Notes under the pieces: generated by a model
What the model saw: only the letters and a program-made list of their open reading frames with translations
What the model was told of the DNA's origin: nothing
The model's database searches: none
Assembly: GCF_023502235.1 (NCBI RefSeq)
Contig: NZ_JAMFLY010000003.1
Location: forward strand, 124,001-188,000
DNA length: 64,000 bases
From: Flagellimonas myxillae
GTDB taxonomy: Bacteria > Bacteroidota > Bacteroidia > Flavobacteriales > Flavobacteriaceae
Direction: 5' to 3'
Shown: piece after piece, positions 26,203 through 36,681 of the stretch
Layout: the number at the start of each line of letters is the position of its first letter
Numbering within the stretch: position 1 is the stretch's first letter
Position numbers and translations under genes: made by a program

Positions 26203-28050
26203 ATGTGTGGAATTGTAGGTTATATAGGTCACAGAGATGCCTATCCTATTGTAATTAAGGGGCTGCAACGCTTGGAATACCGAGGCTATGATAGTGCCGG
26301 TATCGTACTATTTGATGGAGAAAATACCCACTTGTCAAAGACAAAAGGCAAGGTTGAGGATTTAAAAAAGAAAAGTGAGGCGACCATTGCCACAAAAGGC
26401 AAATTGGGCCTTGGTCATACCCGATGGGCCACCCACGGTGTGCCAAACGATATAAACTCCCACCCTCATTATTCCAATTCTGGAGATTTGGTAATTATCC
26501 ATAATGGAATCATCGAGAACTACGAGGCTATAAAGAAGGCTTTGATAGAACGGGGGTATAGCTTCGAATCCGATACGGATACCGAAGTATTGGTCAACCT
26601 AATTGAGGAAGTAAAAAAGAAAGAGGGCGTTAAACTGGGACAAGCTGTCCAAATTGCTTTGAACCAAGTAGTAGGTGCTTACGCCATTGCCGTATTCGAT
26701 AAAAACAAACCCGATGAGATTGTGGTGGCCAAATTGGGAAGTCCCTTGGCCATAGGTGTTGGGGAAAACGAATACTTTATCGCTTCGGATGCTTCTCCCT
26801 TTATAGAGTTTACCAACAATGCTGTGTACTTGGAAGACGAGGAAATGGCCATTGTTCGGATTGGGAAGGAAATAAAGCTGCGTAAGATTAAGGACGATGC
26901 CATAGCCTATCCAAATATTCTTGAACTTCAAATGAATCTTGAAGAGATAGAAAAAGGGGGTTATGACCATTTCATGCTAAAGGAAATTTACGAGCAGCCG
27001 CGTGCCATTTTAGATACCTATAGAGGACGTTTGTTGGCGGACCAAGGGATTGTAAAAATGGCCGGGATTGACCAGAACCTCGAAAAATTTATGAATGCCA
27101 ACAGGATCATCATTGTGGCTTGTGGTACATCATGGCATGCAGGGCTGGTGGCTGAATACATCTTTGAGGATATGGCACGGATTCCCGTGGAGGTGGAATA
27201 TGCCTCGGAGTTCAGATACCGAAATCCGGTGATTACCGAAAACGATGTGCTTATCGCCATCTCACAATCCGGTGAAACTGCCGATACCTTGGCAGCCATA
27301 AAATTGGCCAAGGAAAAAGGAGCTTTTGTGTTCGGGGTCTGTAATGTTGTTGGTTCGTCCATTGCAAGGGAAACCCATGCAGGTGCATATACCCATGCCG
27401 GACCCGAAATTGGTGTGGCTTCCACCAAGGCTTTTACCACACAAATTACAGTATTGACCTTGATTGCCCTAAAATTGGCACAAGAGAAAGGCGTCTTTTC
27501 GGAATCTCGCTACCATGAGATTTTGACGGAATTGGAGAGTATTCCATCCAAAGTGGAAAAAACCTTGGAGACCAACAAACTGGTAGAGAAGATTTCCGAT
27601 ATCTATAAGGATTCTTCAAATTGCCTCTATTTGGGCCGAGGCTATAATTTTCCTGTTGCCTTGGAAGGGGCTCTTAAATTAAAGGAGATAAGTTACATCC
27701 ATGCCGAAGGTTATCCGGCTGCCGAGATGAAACATGGTCCCATTGCCCTTATCGATGAGCAAATGCCTGTGGTGGTTATCGCCACTAAAAAAGGTCATTA
27801 CGAAAAAGTGGTGAGCAATATTCAGGAGATCAAGTCGAGAAAAGGACGAATCATAGCCGTAGTAACAGAGGGTGACGAGCAGGTAAAAGAGCTGGCGGAC
27901 CACGTAATTGAGGTACCTGAAGCGACCGAAAGTCTTACGCCGCTGTTGACGACCATTCCGCTTCAACTATTGTCGTACCACATTGCAGTGATGCGCGGGT
28001 GTAATGTTGACCAACCTCGTAATCTCGCTAAATCGGTTACCGTGGAGTGA
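26203..28050 (+). CDS. glmS: Glutamine--fructose-6-phosphate aminotransferase (isomerizing)
   Basis: Makes glucosamine-6-phosphate, the first step to UDP-GlcNAc for peptidoglycan and LPS. The 615-residue protein begins MCGIVGYIGHRDAYP with the N-terminal nucleophile Cys2 after Met removal, has GHTRWATHG in the glutaminase domain, and two SIS domains (ACGTSWHAGLVAEYI, AISQSGETADTL, GRGYNFPVALEGALKLKEISYIHAEGYPAAEMKHGPIALI), ending PRNLAKSVTVE. It follows the DUF4270 gene by 113 bases; no glmS ribozyme-like structure was recognised there. Confidence 0.98.
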   Translation: MCGIVGYIGHRDAYPIVIKGLQRLEYRGYDSAGIVLFDGENTHLSKTKGKVEDLKKKSEATIATKGKLGLGHTRWATHGVPNDINSHPHYSNSGDLVIIHNGIIENYEAIKKALIERGYSFESDTDTEVLVNLIEEVKKKEGVKLGQAVQIALNQVVGAYAIAVFDKNKPDEIVVAKLGSPLAIGVGENEYFIASDASPFIEFTNNAVYLEDEEMAIVRIGKEIKLRKIKDDAIAYPNILELQMNLEEIEKGGYDHFMLKEIYEQPRAILDTYRGRLLADQGIVKMAGIDQNLEKFMNANRIIIVACGTSWHAGLVAEYIFEDMARIPVEVEYASEFRYRNPVITENDVLIAISQSGETADTLAAIKLAKEKGAFVFGVCNVVGSSIARETHAGAYTHAGPEIGVASTKAFTTQITVLTLIALKLAQEKGVFSESRYHEILTELESIPSKVEKTLETNKLVEKISDIYKDSSNCLYLGRGYNFPVALEGALKLKEISYIHAEGYPAAEMKHGPIALIDEQMPVVVIATKKGHYEKVVSNIQEIKSRKGRIIAVVTEGDEQVKELADHVIEVPEATESLTPLLTTIPLQLLSYHIAVMRGCNVDQPRNLAKSVTVE

Positions 28051-28096
28051 CCTGGACAAATCGATAATACCTTAAAAAACCCTCGATTTTTGCATC

Positions 28097-28160
28097 TTTT
28101 TTGTTAAAACGGTAGATAATCCATGTTTTTTTTAACAAAAAAGTATTATGCATGCATAAT
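28097..28160. repeat. 13-bp inverted repeat and 16-bp palindrome upstream of TonB receptor
   Basis: TTTTTTGTTAAAA (28097-28109) and TTTTAACAAAAAA (28130-28142) form a perfect 13-bp inverted repeat with a 20-base loop, followed at 28145-28160 by the perfect palindrome ATTATGCATGCATAAT. All lie in the 207-base gap between glmS and the receptor gene. A weak -7 (TATCTTCC, near 28198) follows. These may be regulator-binding sites, or the first may act as the glmS terminator. Confidence 0.6.
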
Positions 28161-28257
28161 TTTTTTTGATTTTGGCCTAATCATGTGAAAAAAAATGTAT
28201 CTTCCGCCTGCAATGCCCCGGCATTTTTAAAACTAATTTAACTCAAATTATAAGCAG

Positions 28258-31017
28258 ATGAGAAGACTAATGATCCTATCCCTATTGTTGTTTGGTTCCC
28301 TTACCTACGCACAAACAACAGTCCAGGGAACAGTAGTTGACGAAAATAACGATCCCATTCCCGGAACCAATGTGGTTTTGGTGGGTAAAGCAGAAGGAAC
28401 GACTACGGATTTTGATGGGAATTTTACCTTTAATACTTCCGAACAACCTCCGTTTCAACTTCAGTTTACAGCCATAGGGTTTGCCGATTATGTGGCCAAT
28501 GTTACCTCCAATAACCAAACATTATCTGTGGTACTGACGGAGGCCTCTACCTTTCTGGACGAAATCGTGATTTCTGCTTCCAGAACCCCAGAACGGATTT
28601 TTGAATCCCCGGTTTCGGTTGAACGTTTTGGGCTTAAGGAAATAAAGAATACAACTGCCGAGTCCTTTTATGGAGGCTTACAAAACCTTAAAGGGGTAGA
28701 CATCAACACCAACAGTTTGACCTTCCAATCCATTAACACGAGGGGTTTTGCCACCTTTGCAAACAACAGGTTTCTGCAATTGGTGGATGGGATGGACAAT
28801 ACCGCTCCAGGACTGAACTTTGTACTTGGTAACTTGGTCGGGATGTCCGAATTGGATGTGCAAAGTGTGGAAATTCTTCCAGGTGCGTCTTCCGCGCTGT
28901 ATGGAGCAGGTGCCTTTAATGGTATATTGTTTATGAGAAGTAAAAACCCTTTTGACTTTCAGGGAATCAGTGCATATGGGAAAACAGGGATAACCTCCCA
29001 AGAAGCTGCTGGCGATAATAATTACTACGATTTTGGAATAAGAGCGGCCCATGTATTTAGCGATAAGTTGGCTGTAAAAGCAAACATTTCCATTCTAAAA
29101 GGTGAGGATTGGCATGCCAATAGTATCGTGGACTTTGGCAACCCAGGTGCCGATCGTTCAAATCCAGCATATGACGGTTTGAACATCTATGGGGATGAGG
29201 TTTCAACCACCCTGGATTTTGATGCCGCTGCCGGCCTGCCCACTGGAACCGTTGGAACCGCAACAATCTCCCGAACAGGTTATGAGGAAAGGGATTTAGC
29301 CGATTATAATGCCGAAAGTGTAAAGACCGATTTTGCTGTTCATTACAGGCCTTTTGGGAATGATTTGGAGTTGATTTATAACGGACGGATTGGCCGAGGT
29401 ACGACCATTTATCAAGGTTCAAATAGATATGCGGTAAGCGGATTTTCCATGCAACAACATAAATTGGAACTTAAAAATGACAACTTCTTTATAAGAGGTT
29501 ACTTAGTATCCGAGAATTCTGGGAATGCATATGATACCAGGTTTGCAGCAATTAATATTAACAGAAGCTGGAAGGGGGATACACAGTGGTTTACAGAATA
29601 TGCGGGGGCCTATATCCCAACGTATCTAGGGGGAATACAAGTAGGCGGACTTACCCCAGAACAAGCTTCGGTAGCGGCGCATGCTGCAGCTAGAACTGCT
29701 GCGGATACTGGAAGATTGATTCCTGGCACGGCAGCTTTTGAAAGTGCTTTCAACACGGTTACCAACGACGGGGATTTAACCACAGGAGCCAAATTTATAG
29801 ATAATACCAAATTCCGTCATATAAATGGAAATTATAATCTAGCACATCTAATAGACGATTGGGCAGACATTCAAATTGGTGGGTCCTTTAGAGAATATGA
29901 ACTGAATTCAGGAGGAACTATATTTACCGATTCAGATGGTCCCATTACCTATAATGAATATGGGGCTTACGTTCAGGTGCAAAAGAAATTTGCAGATGAT
30001 CGCTTCAAATTTACTGGGTCTGCGCGTTATGACAAGAATGAGTTTTTTGATGGGTTTGTTTCTCCCCGGGCGGCCTTGGCATATACCGCTGGTGAAAACC
30101 GAAATCATAATATCAGGATATCTGCTCAGCAAGGTTTTAGAAACCCGACCACCCAAGATTTATTTATAGGTCTAGATGCGGGTGCCGCAATTTTGGTAGG
30201 GTCCGCTCCTGATAATTTAGATAGGGACGTAAGAACTTTTGATGTGAGTCAAAATGGTCAAAACCTAATTGGTCAATCAACTGTGGAGATAGTGGGAAGG
30301 GCTGCCTATGAAAATGCCTATTCCTTGAACTCCGTATTAAGTGGTGCTCCAGAAGCGGTTAATACATCAGTGATTAAGCCTGAGGAAATCACCACATTTG
30401 AAGCTGGTTATCGGGGACAGATCGGAAAGTTCACTATTGACTTGAGCGGATACTACAATAGATACAAGGACTTTATTGCCAACGTAACTGTATTGGTTCC
30501 ATATTATGGTACCGCAGGTGATGGAGGTCTTTCGTTGTTGGCTTTGCAAAACGGCGATAGAAAACCTTATCAGACCTATACCAATTCCACGGTGGACATT
30601 AATTCCTATGGAGGTACTGTAGGTGTGGATACCAAGCTCGGAAATTTTGATCTCGGGGTTAACTATACCTACACAGAGTTAGATTTCGACAAAGCACAGT
30701 TCCCTGATTTCAGAACCAACTTCAACACGCCAAAGCACAAGGTTAAGGCTTCATTTGGAAATACTGAGCTTTTCAAGAACTTCGGATTTAACGTAAACTA
30801 CAGGTGGAGTGACAGTTTCTTCTGGGAGGCTTCCTTTGCTGACGGTGATGTGCCTGCCTTTACAGTAGTGGATGCACAGATGAACTATACGGTTCCCAGT
30901 ATTAAATCTGTCTTTAAAGTGGGTGGTTCCAACTTATTGGGCGATGAATACTTTACCGCTATAGGTACTGGAATGATTGGCTCAATTTACTACGTTTCTT
31001 GGACGATAAATCCATAA
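28258..31017 (+). CDS. TonB-dependent receptor with carboxypeptidase-like domain (919 aa)
   Basis: A signal peptide (MRRLMILSLLLFGSLTYAQ) is followed by a carboxypeptidase-regulatory-like domain (VQGTVVDENNDPIPGTNVVLVG, TDFDGNFTF), a plug domain (DEIVISASRTPERI, INTRGFATFANNRFLQLVDGMD, VEILPGASSALYGAGAFNGILFM) and a large barrel ending GSIYYVSWTINP. The architecture is that of the Bacteroidota nutrient receptors, but no SusD partner is adjacent; the gene stands alone between glmS and atpD, with its own terminator. Ligand unknown. Confidence 0.95.
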   Translation: MRRLMILSLLLFGSLTYAQTTVQGTVVDENNDPIPGTNVVLVGKAEGTTTDFDGNFTFNTSEQPPFQLQFTAIGFADYVANVTSNNQTLSVVLTEASTFLDEIVISASRTPERIFESPVSVERFGLKEIKNTTAESFYGGLQNLKGVDINTNSLTFQSINTRGFATFANNRFLQLVDGMDNTAPGLNFVLGNLVGMSELDVQSVEILPGASSALYGAGAFNGILFMRSKNPFDFQGISAYGKTGITSQEAAGDNNYYDFGIRAAHVFSDKLAVKANISILKGEDWHANSIVDFGNPGADRSNPAYDGLNIYGDEVSTTLDFDAAAGLPTGTVGTATISRTGYEERDLADYNAESVKTDFAVHYRPFGNDLELIYNGRIGRGTTIYQGSNRYAVSGFSMQQHKLELKNDNFFIRGYLVSENSGNAYDTRFAAININRSWKGDTQWFTEYAGAYIPTYLGGIQVGGLTPEQASVAAHAAARTAADTGRLIPGTAAFESAFNTVTNDGDLTTGAKFIDNTKFRHINGNYNLAHLIDDWADIQIGGSFREYELNSGGTIFTDSDGPITYNEYGAYVQVQKKFADDRFKFTGSARYDKNEFFDGFVSPRAALAYTAGENRNHNIRISAQQGFRNPTTQDLFIGLDAGAAILVGSAPDNLDRDVRTFDVSQNGQNLIGQSTVEIVGRAAYENAYSLNSVLSGAPEAVNTSVIKPEEITTFEAGYRGQIGKFTIDLSGYYNRYKDFIANVTVLVPYYGTAGDGGLSLLALQNGDRKPYQTYTNSTVDINSYGGTVGVDTKLGNFDLGVNYTYTELDFDKAQFPDFRTNFNTPKHKVKASFGNTELFKNFGFNVNYRWSDSFFWEASFADGDVPAFTVVDAQMNYTVPSIKSVFKVGGSNLLGDEYFTAIGTGMIGSIYYVSWTINP

Positions 31018-31040
31018 CAAAAAGCATTAAAAAAGTGAAT

Positions 31041-31070
31041 AAGGGCGCTGGTAAAATCAGCGCCCTTTTT
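31041..31070 (+). terminator. Rho-independent terminator after TonB receptor
   Basis: AGGGCGCTG (31042-31050), a 7-base loop and CAGCGCCCT (31058-31066) form a perfect 9-bp GC-rich stem followed by a run of T. Confidence 0.92.
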
Positions 31071-31076
31071 GTTGCT

Positions 31077-32690
<1,614 letters not shown>

Positions 32691-32694
32691 CTTC

Positions 32695-32764
32695 ATTCCT
32701 GCGAAAACAGGAAACTTTTGATAAATTGAGATTAATTTAATAAGATTCCCGCTTTCGCGAGAAT
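32695..32764. repeat. MITE-like paired inverted-repeat element between atpD and atpC
   Basis: The left arm 32695-32713 (ATTCCTGCGAAAACAGGAA) is itself a hairpin with a perfect 6-bp stem. The right arm 32744-32764 (GATTCCCGCTTTCGCGAGAA and one more base) resembles the reverse complement of the left arm. The arms enclose about 30 AT-rich bases. The pattern resembles the short repeated elements with ATTCC-TGCGAAAGC-type ends scattered in flavobacterial genomes (recollection). It sits inside an operon. Confidence 0.55.
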
Positions 32765-32774
32765 TCCAAAGAAT

Positions 32775-33053
32775 ATGTACTTAGAAATAGTATCCCCAGA
32801 AGCAACATTGTTCGCAGGTGAGGTAACTTCGGTAACCGTACCCGGTATCAATGGTGAATTTCAGATGTTGCAGAACCACGCACCAATTGTTTCCCTATTA
32901 CAACAAGGCGATGTGAAAGTTCATGGGGACATTCAGATTGAAGAGGAATTTGAAAGCAAATTTTCAAAAGGGGCCAACGGAGAAACAGTATTGTCCATCA
33001 CCAGTGGTACTATCGAAATGAAGGACAACAAGGTAATTGTTCTTGCAGATTAG
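32775..33053 (+). CDS. atpC: F0F1 ATP synthase subunit epsilon, short form
   Basis: 92 residues covering the N-terminal beta-sandwich domain of epsilon (MYLEIVSPEATLFAGEVTSVTVPG, GEFQMLQNHAPIVSLL). The C-terminal two-helix inhibitory domain, about 45 residues in E. coli and Bacillus, is absent, as is usual in Bacteroidota. The protein therefore couples rotor and catalytic head but probably cannot impose the epsilon-type ATPase inhibition. 84 bases separate it from atpD, filled by the repeat element. Confidence 0.93.
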   Translation: MYLEIVSPEATLFAGEVTSVTVPGINGEFQMLQNHAPIVSLLQQGDVKVHGDIQIEEEFESKFSKGANGETVLSITSGTIEMKDNKVIVLAD

Positions 33054-33077
33054 GGAGACTTCTTCAGAAAAACTTTA

Positions 33078-33110
33078 TAAAAGCCGCTTGTTTACAAGTG
33101 GCTTTTTTTA
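33078..33110. terminator. Bidirectional terminator between atpC and GNAT gene
   Basis: AAAAGCC-CTTG and CAAG-GGCTTTTTT pair around the loop TTTA with one mismatch, giving a stem with T-runs on both strands; it serves atpC on the plus strand and the GNAT gene on the minus strand, whose stop codon it touches. Confidence 0.8.
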
Positions 33111-33641
33111 TTGCAATTGGATCAGAACCCATTCTTTTCCTTGTTCTCCCATATACCTTTTCAGTTCGGTAAACCCAATGGCAGCATGGGCATTTATGGA
33201 GCGCTGGTTTTTACCATCGACCTCGGTAATTATAGTGTCAATCCCTTGGGGTAATCGCTCCTTCATGGTGTTGTACAATCGGCGGAAAACCCCTTGGCCT
33301 CTATGGCTTTTGGCGACACAAATTTGACCCATCACCATATAGTTGTGTTTCCCTTGCACAACTTTGTTGATTTCGTGGAACATGGGCTTTAGCACTTCGA
33401 TGCTTTCGGCAAATTTGGGATGCATGCAAAGGGCATAAGCGACTACTTTATCGCTATCCAAGGCTATGATATGACCACATACCTCGTTCATTTCCTTCAG
33501 GATTTCATAGGAATGCTCCACAGTTAAAAATCCCTCTTTATGCCGTTCTTCTTCTGTTAGATTTTTTGGCAGGTTTTGCCGCTGCAACTCAAGTATTTGT
33601 TCGAGCTGGGTTCTGGTAGACGCTTGGGTGCACCGAATCAT
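33108..33641 (-). CDS. GNAT-family N-acetyltransferase
   Basis: 177 residues with a GNAT fold: the acetyl-CoA-binding stretch MGQICVAKSHRGQGVFRRLYNTM (QxxGxG/A type, RGQGV) near residue 105 and the C-terminal strand SINAHAAIGFTELKRY. The substrate is unknown. The ATG overlaps the stop of the M61 peptidase gene (ATGA at 33638-33641), so it is translated with it. Confidence 0.9.
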   Translation of the reverse strand: MIRCTQASTRTQLEQILELQRQNLPKNLTEEERHKEGFLTVEHSYEILKEMNEVCGHIIALDSDKVVAYALCMHPKFAESIEVLKPMFHEINKVVQGKHNYMVMGQICVAKSHRGQGVFRRLYNTMKERLPQGIDTIITEVDGKNQRSINAHAAIGFTELKRYMGEQGKEWVLIQLQ

Positions 33642-35431
33642 TGTTTTGTCTTAAGCCAAGATTTTCTGAATGCCAACATAGCTTGGCTTGGTGTTTCTCC
33701 CATATCTTCCATCAGACCAATGGTATAGGACGGACTGGGCTTCAAAACTAAGGTTGTTTCCTTTTGCGCCCCGTGCCGGGAGTATGTTATCTGTAGTGGC
33801 TCATCAAGCTTATATTGTTCCAGATAGCTCGAGAATCCTTGTTCCCCGGCAACAGGAATATTGTTGATTGCCAAAAGTACATCTCCCTTGGCCAATCCTG
33901 CCTTATAGGCAGGGGACCCAATAACGGGATTGCTTGCCAGATTACCTCCTTCTGGGGATATGGAAACACGGGAACCAAAGAAGACCTTACTCTTGTCCTG
34001 AACCAAATACACTCCAGCCTCACCAAACAATGCAGTGTAATCCGGTATACCGCTTTCATAGATATAGGACTGAAAAAAATAATCCCCAAAAGCCTTACCG
34101 GCATATTGATTTAGGGTTTCATGAAGGTCGGTTATGGTATAGGGCACTTCTTTTTTACCGAATGTGTTCCAGACCAATTTCATATAGTCATCCAAATTTA
34201 GACCCTGCTTTCTAAGCGAAAGGTCTAAGGCCAACCCCAAAACACTACCATACGAATAATAGGAAATAAAGGTATTTTCCCGGTTTACAGGATCCACCGA
34301 AGTGGCGGCATCAACAAAAGGAGCTTGATAGCTCATTTCAATGGGATTGAAAAATTGCCGGGCTGGGGATGTCCAAACATAGTTGAATGTTCCGGTTAAA
34401 CCTTCCACATATTCCTTAGGGGTAATTAAGCCTGCCCTGCAAAGGATCAAGTTGGTATAGTAACTGGTAAATCCTTCTGCAAACCAAAGTTCCCCACTCA
34501 TGTTGGCTGCTTCAAAATTAAAGGGCTCCAAGCTTTTTGGCCGAATGCGTTCTACATTCCAAGCATGAAAAAATTCGTGGGAGACCGTTCCTACATTTCG
34601 TTCCAGCCCTCCATTGGCCAAGCTTCGGGTGCTCGTCAATATCGTGGAGTTTCTATGTTCCATACCATCACCAGAAGCATTGGGCACATAACAGGCCAAA
34701 AAGGTGTAGGTGCCATAATCAAATTTGGGAAGTTCCCCATAGACCTCCTTTTGCTCCAAAACAGTCTTGCGAACCTTTTCAAAATAGGTATCCGCTTCTT
34801 CCTCTGTTCCATTGTGATGCAAGGCCAATTGTATGATCTGGCCATCCAATTCAAAGGACTTGAGGGTAAAATTGCTTATCTCGGTAGGGCTGTCCATAAA
34901 ATAATACAGATTTGGAGCGGAATAGGTATTCCCAGATTCCAATGGCAACTGGGTGGCCACTTTCCAGCCGAGGTCCTGCCTTACCTTAAAGGTCACTTCT
35001 ATTTTTCGATTTGCTAAAGAAGGAGCATACATAAAAGTGGCCGGGATGTTCAGGTGCGCGTGTGTTTCATCAATTTGTGCATACGTACCATCCCCACGAT
35101 TGGCATATAGGGTGTATTGAAGTATTACCGTTCCGTCATGTCCAGAGATTTGCCACTCGTATGGATTGGGTCTTTTTACCTCCAATATTTTTCCTTTGCT
35201 GTCCATGGCCTTAAGGGCATAGACGTTTTTTGCAAATTCGTGCAGTGCATAGCGTCCGGGAGAAGTTCTGCTCATCCTAACGGAAAGGATCTCGTTGGGA
35301 AGATCGGTAAAGGCAACCTTGACAACAGCTTCATGGTGTACTGCATTTTCAAAGGAGATTTCATATTGGGTGACCTGGGCAACTGATGAAAATGTGATTA
35401 ATAGGAAAAAAAAGAAGGAAGATATCTTCAT
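33638..35431 (-). CDS. Exported M61-family metallopeptidase with PDZ domain
   Basis: Glycyl-aminopeptidase-like zinc peptidase. A signal peptide (MKISSFFFFLLITFSSVAQ) is followed by the M61 N-terminal beta domain, a zinc site SHEFFHAWNVERIRP with the third ligand in ELWFAEGFTSYY, and a PDZ domain near residues 470-560 (GSPAYKAGLAKGDVLLAINNIPV). The start at 35431 is preferred because the signal peptide begins there; an in-frame ATG 11 codons earlier would add a charged leader. It is divergent from bioF. Confidence 0.94.
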   Translation of the reverse strand: MKISSFFFFLLITFSSVAQVTQYEISFENAVHHEAVVKVAFTDLPNEILSVRMSRTSPGRYALHEFAKNVYALKAMDSKGKILEVKRPNPYEWQISGHDGTVILQYTLYANRGDGTYAQIDETHAHLNIPATFMYAPSLANRKIEVTFKVRQDLGWKVATQLPLESGNTYSAPNLYYFMDSPTEISNFTLKSFELDGQIIQLALHHNGTEEEADTYFEKVRKTVLEQKEVYGELPKFDYGTYTFLACYVPNASGDGMEHRNSTILTSTRSLANGGLERNVGTVSHEFFHAWNVERIRPKSLEPFNFEAANMSGELWFAEGFTSYYTNLILCRAGLITPKEYVEGLTGTFNYVWTSPARQFFNPIEMSYQAPFVDAATSVDPVNRENTFISYYSYGSVLGLALDLSLRKQGLNLDDYMKLVWNTFGKKEVPYTITDLHETLNQYAGKAFGDYFFQSYIYESGIPDYTALFGEAGVYLVQDKSKVFFGSRVSISPEGGNLASNPVIGSPAYKAGLAKGDVLLAINNIPVAGEQGFSSYLEQYKLDEPLQITYSRHGAQKETTLVLKPSPSYTIGLMEDMGETPSQAMLAFRKSWLKTKQ

Positions 35432-35481
35432 TTTAAAGCTTTTGAAAGCAACTAATTTAAACATTTAAAAACAGTATGCAC

Positions 35482-35489
35482 TAAATTTG
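35482..35489 (+). promoter_or_regulatory. Candidate -7 element of bioF operon
   Basis: TAAATTTG matches TAnnTTTG and ends four bases before the bioF ATG at 35494, the same very short spacing as at glyS. No clear -33 TTG. Confidence 0.45.
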
Positions 35490-35493
35490 GGGC

Positions 35494-36681
35494 ATGGGGA
35501 AACTACCTTCAAGATTGGAATCAAAACTGGCGAAAAGGAGAGCTGAGGATTCAGTTCGGAACCTTCCCGTTCCCAAGAATTTGATTGGTTTTTCTTCCAA
35601 TGATTATTTAGGGTTTTCCCGAGAACCGGCTATACATCTGGAAGCGCTGGAAATTTTAAAGACCGTCGGATGTGATGGCAATGGGGCCACGGGATCCCGA
35701 TTGCTATCGGGCAACCATGTCCTATACCCGCAATTGGAGAACTTTCTCGCCGAACATCATAAGGCTGAATCCGCCCTGGTTTTTAATTCGGGCTATGATG
35801 CCAACCTTGGTTTTTTCGCTTCAGTTCCCCAACGCGGGGATTTGGTCCTTTACGATGAATTGATTCATGCGAGTATCCGCGACGGTATTAAAATGGGAAA
35901 TGCGAAAAGCCACAAATTTGCCCATAACGATTTGGAGGATGTAAAGAAGAAGGTAGTGGCATCACTTGATGGCCCCACCGGGAATGGCAAGCAAGGGCAG
36001 TCCTCGAATAATAGGCCCGAGGTATATATTGTGACCGAATCCGTGTTCTCTATGGATGGGGATTCTCCGGATTTACTGGCGTTTTCCCAGTTTTGTAGTG
36101 AACAGGGGTATCACCTGATTGTTGATGAGGCTCATGCCACTGGCATATATGGCAAGGGAAGGGATTTGGTTTGTGCCTTGGGAATCCAAGATCAGGTTTT
36201 TGCAAGGATTATCACCTTTGGAAAAGCCATGGGATGCCATGGTGCGGCTATTTTGGGTAGCGCTGCACTACGTATGTATCTCATAAACTTTGCCCGAAGT
36301 TTCATTTATACCACCGCCCTTTCACCCCATTCGGTTGCAACGATTTTGGCCTCGTACCACCATTTAAAAAATGCAGGAATTGAAAGTTTGGATGTTCTTG
36401 AACAAAATATTCGCCTTTTTAAGGCTGAAATAAATAAACTCGGGATTGCTGATCGGTTTGTTGAAAGCGATTCAGCAGTGCATTGCCTACTGGTCCCTGG
36501 AAACGGGACAGTAAAATCCCTGGCAGGGGCATTGCAGCAAAAGGGATTTGATGTGAAACCCATACTTTCACCCACGGTTGTGGAAGGCCAGGAGCGATTA
36601 AGGTTTTGCTTGCATGCATTTAATTCAGAAGAAGAAATTGTACAACTCGTAGAGGAAACTAAAAACCAGCTATCAATTTGA
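35494..36681 (+). CDS. bioF: 8-amino-7-oxononanoate synthase
   Basis: PLP enzyme that condenses a pimeloyl thioester with alanine, the first committed ring-building step of biotin synthesis. The 395-residue protein has NLIGFSSNDYLGFSREP, GNGATGSRLLSGNH, VTESVFSMDGD, IVDEAHATGIYGKGRDL and the PLP lysine in ITFGKAMGCHGAAI. A serine palmitoyltransferase- or KBL-like activity is excluded by its neighbours bioD, bioA and bioB. It overlaps the next gene by four bases. Confidence 0.95.
   Translation: MGKLPSRLESKLAKRRAEDSVRNLPVPKNLIGFSSNDYLGFSREPAIHLEALEILKTVGCDGNGATGSRLLSGNHVLYPQLENFLAEHHKAESALVFNSGYDANLGFFASVPQRGDLVLYDELIHASIRDGIKMGNAKSHKFAHNDLEDVKKKVVASLDGPTGNGKQGQSSNNRPEVYIVTESVFSMDGDSPDLLAFSQFCSEQGYHLIVDEAHATGIYGKGRDLVCALGIQDQVFARIITFGKAMGCHGAAILGSAALRMYLINFARSFIYTTALSPHSVATILASYHHLKNAGIESLDVLEQNIRLFKAEINKLGIADRFVESDSAVHCLLVPGNGTVKSLAGALQQKGFDVKPILSPTVVEGQERLRFCLHAFNSEEEIVQLVEETKNQLSI

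Noticed and set aside
28060..28095. AAATCGA...TCGATTTTT as a terminator after glmS
   Set aside because: The 7-bp arms are about 20 bases apart and AT-rich; too weak to call alone. The stronger inverted repeat just downstream may serve instead.
35431..35464. Earlier ATG (35464) as the start of the M61 peptidase
   Set aside because: It would put an 11-residue charged stretch before a clear signal peptide; the ATG at 35431 gives a normal leader.
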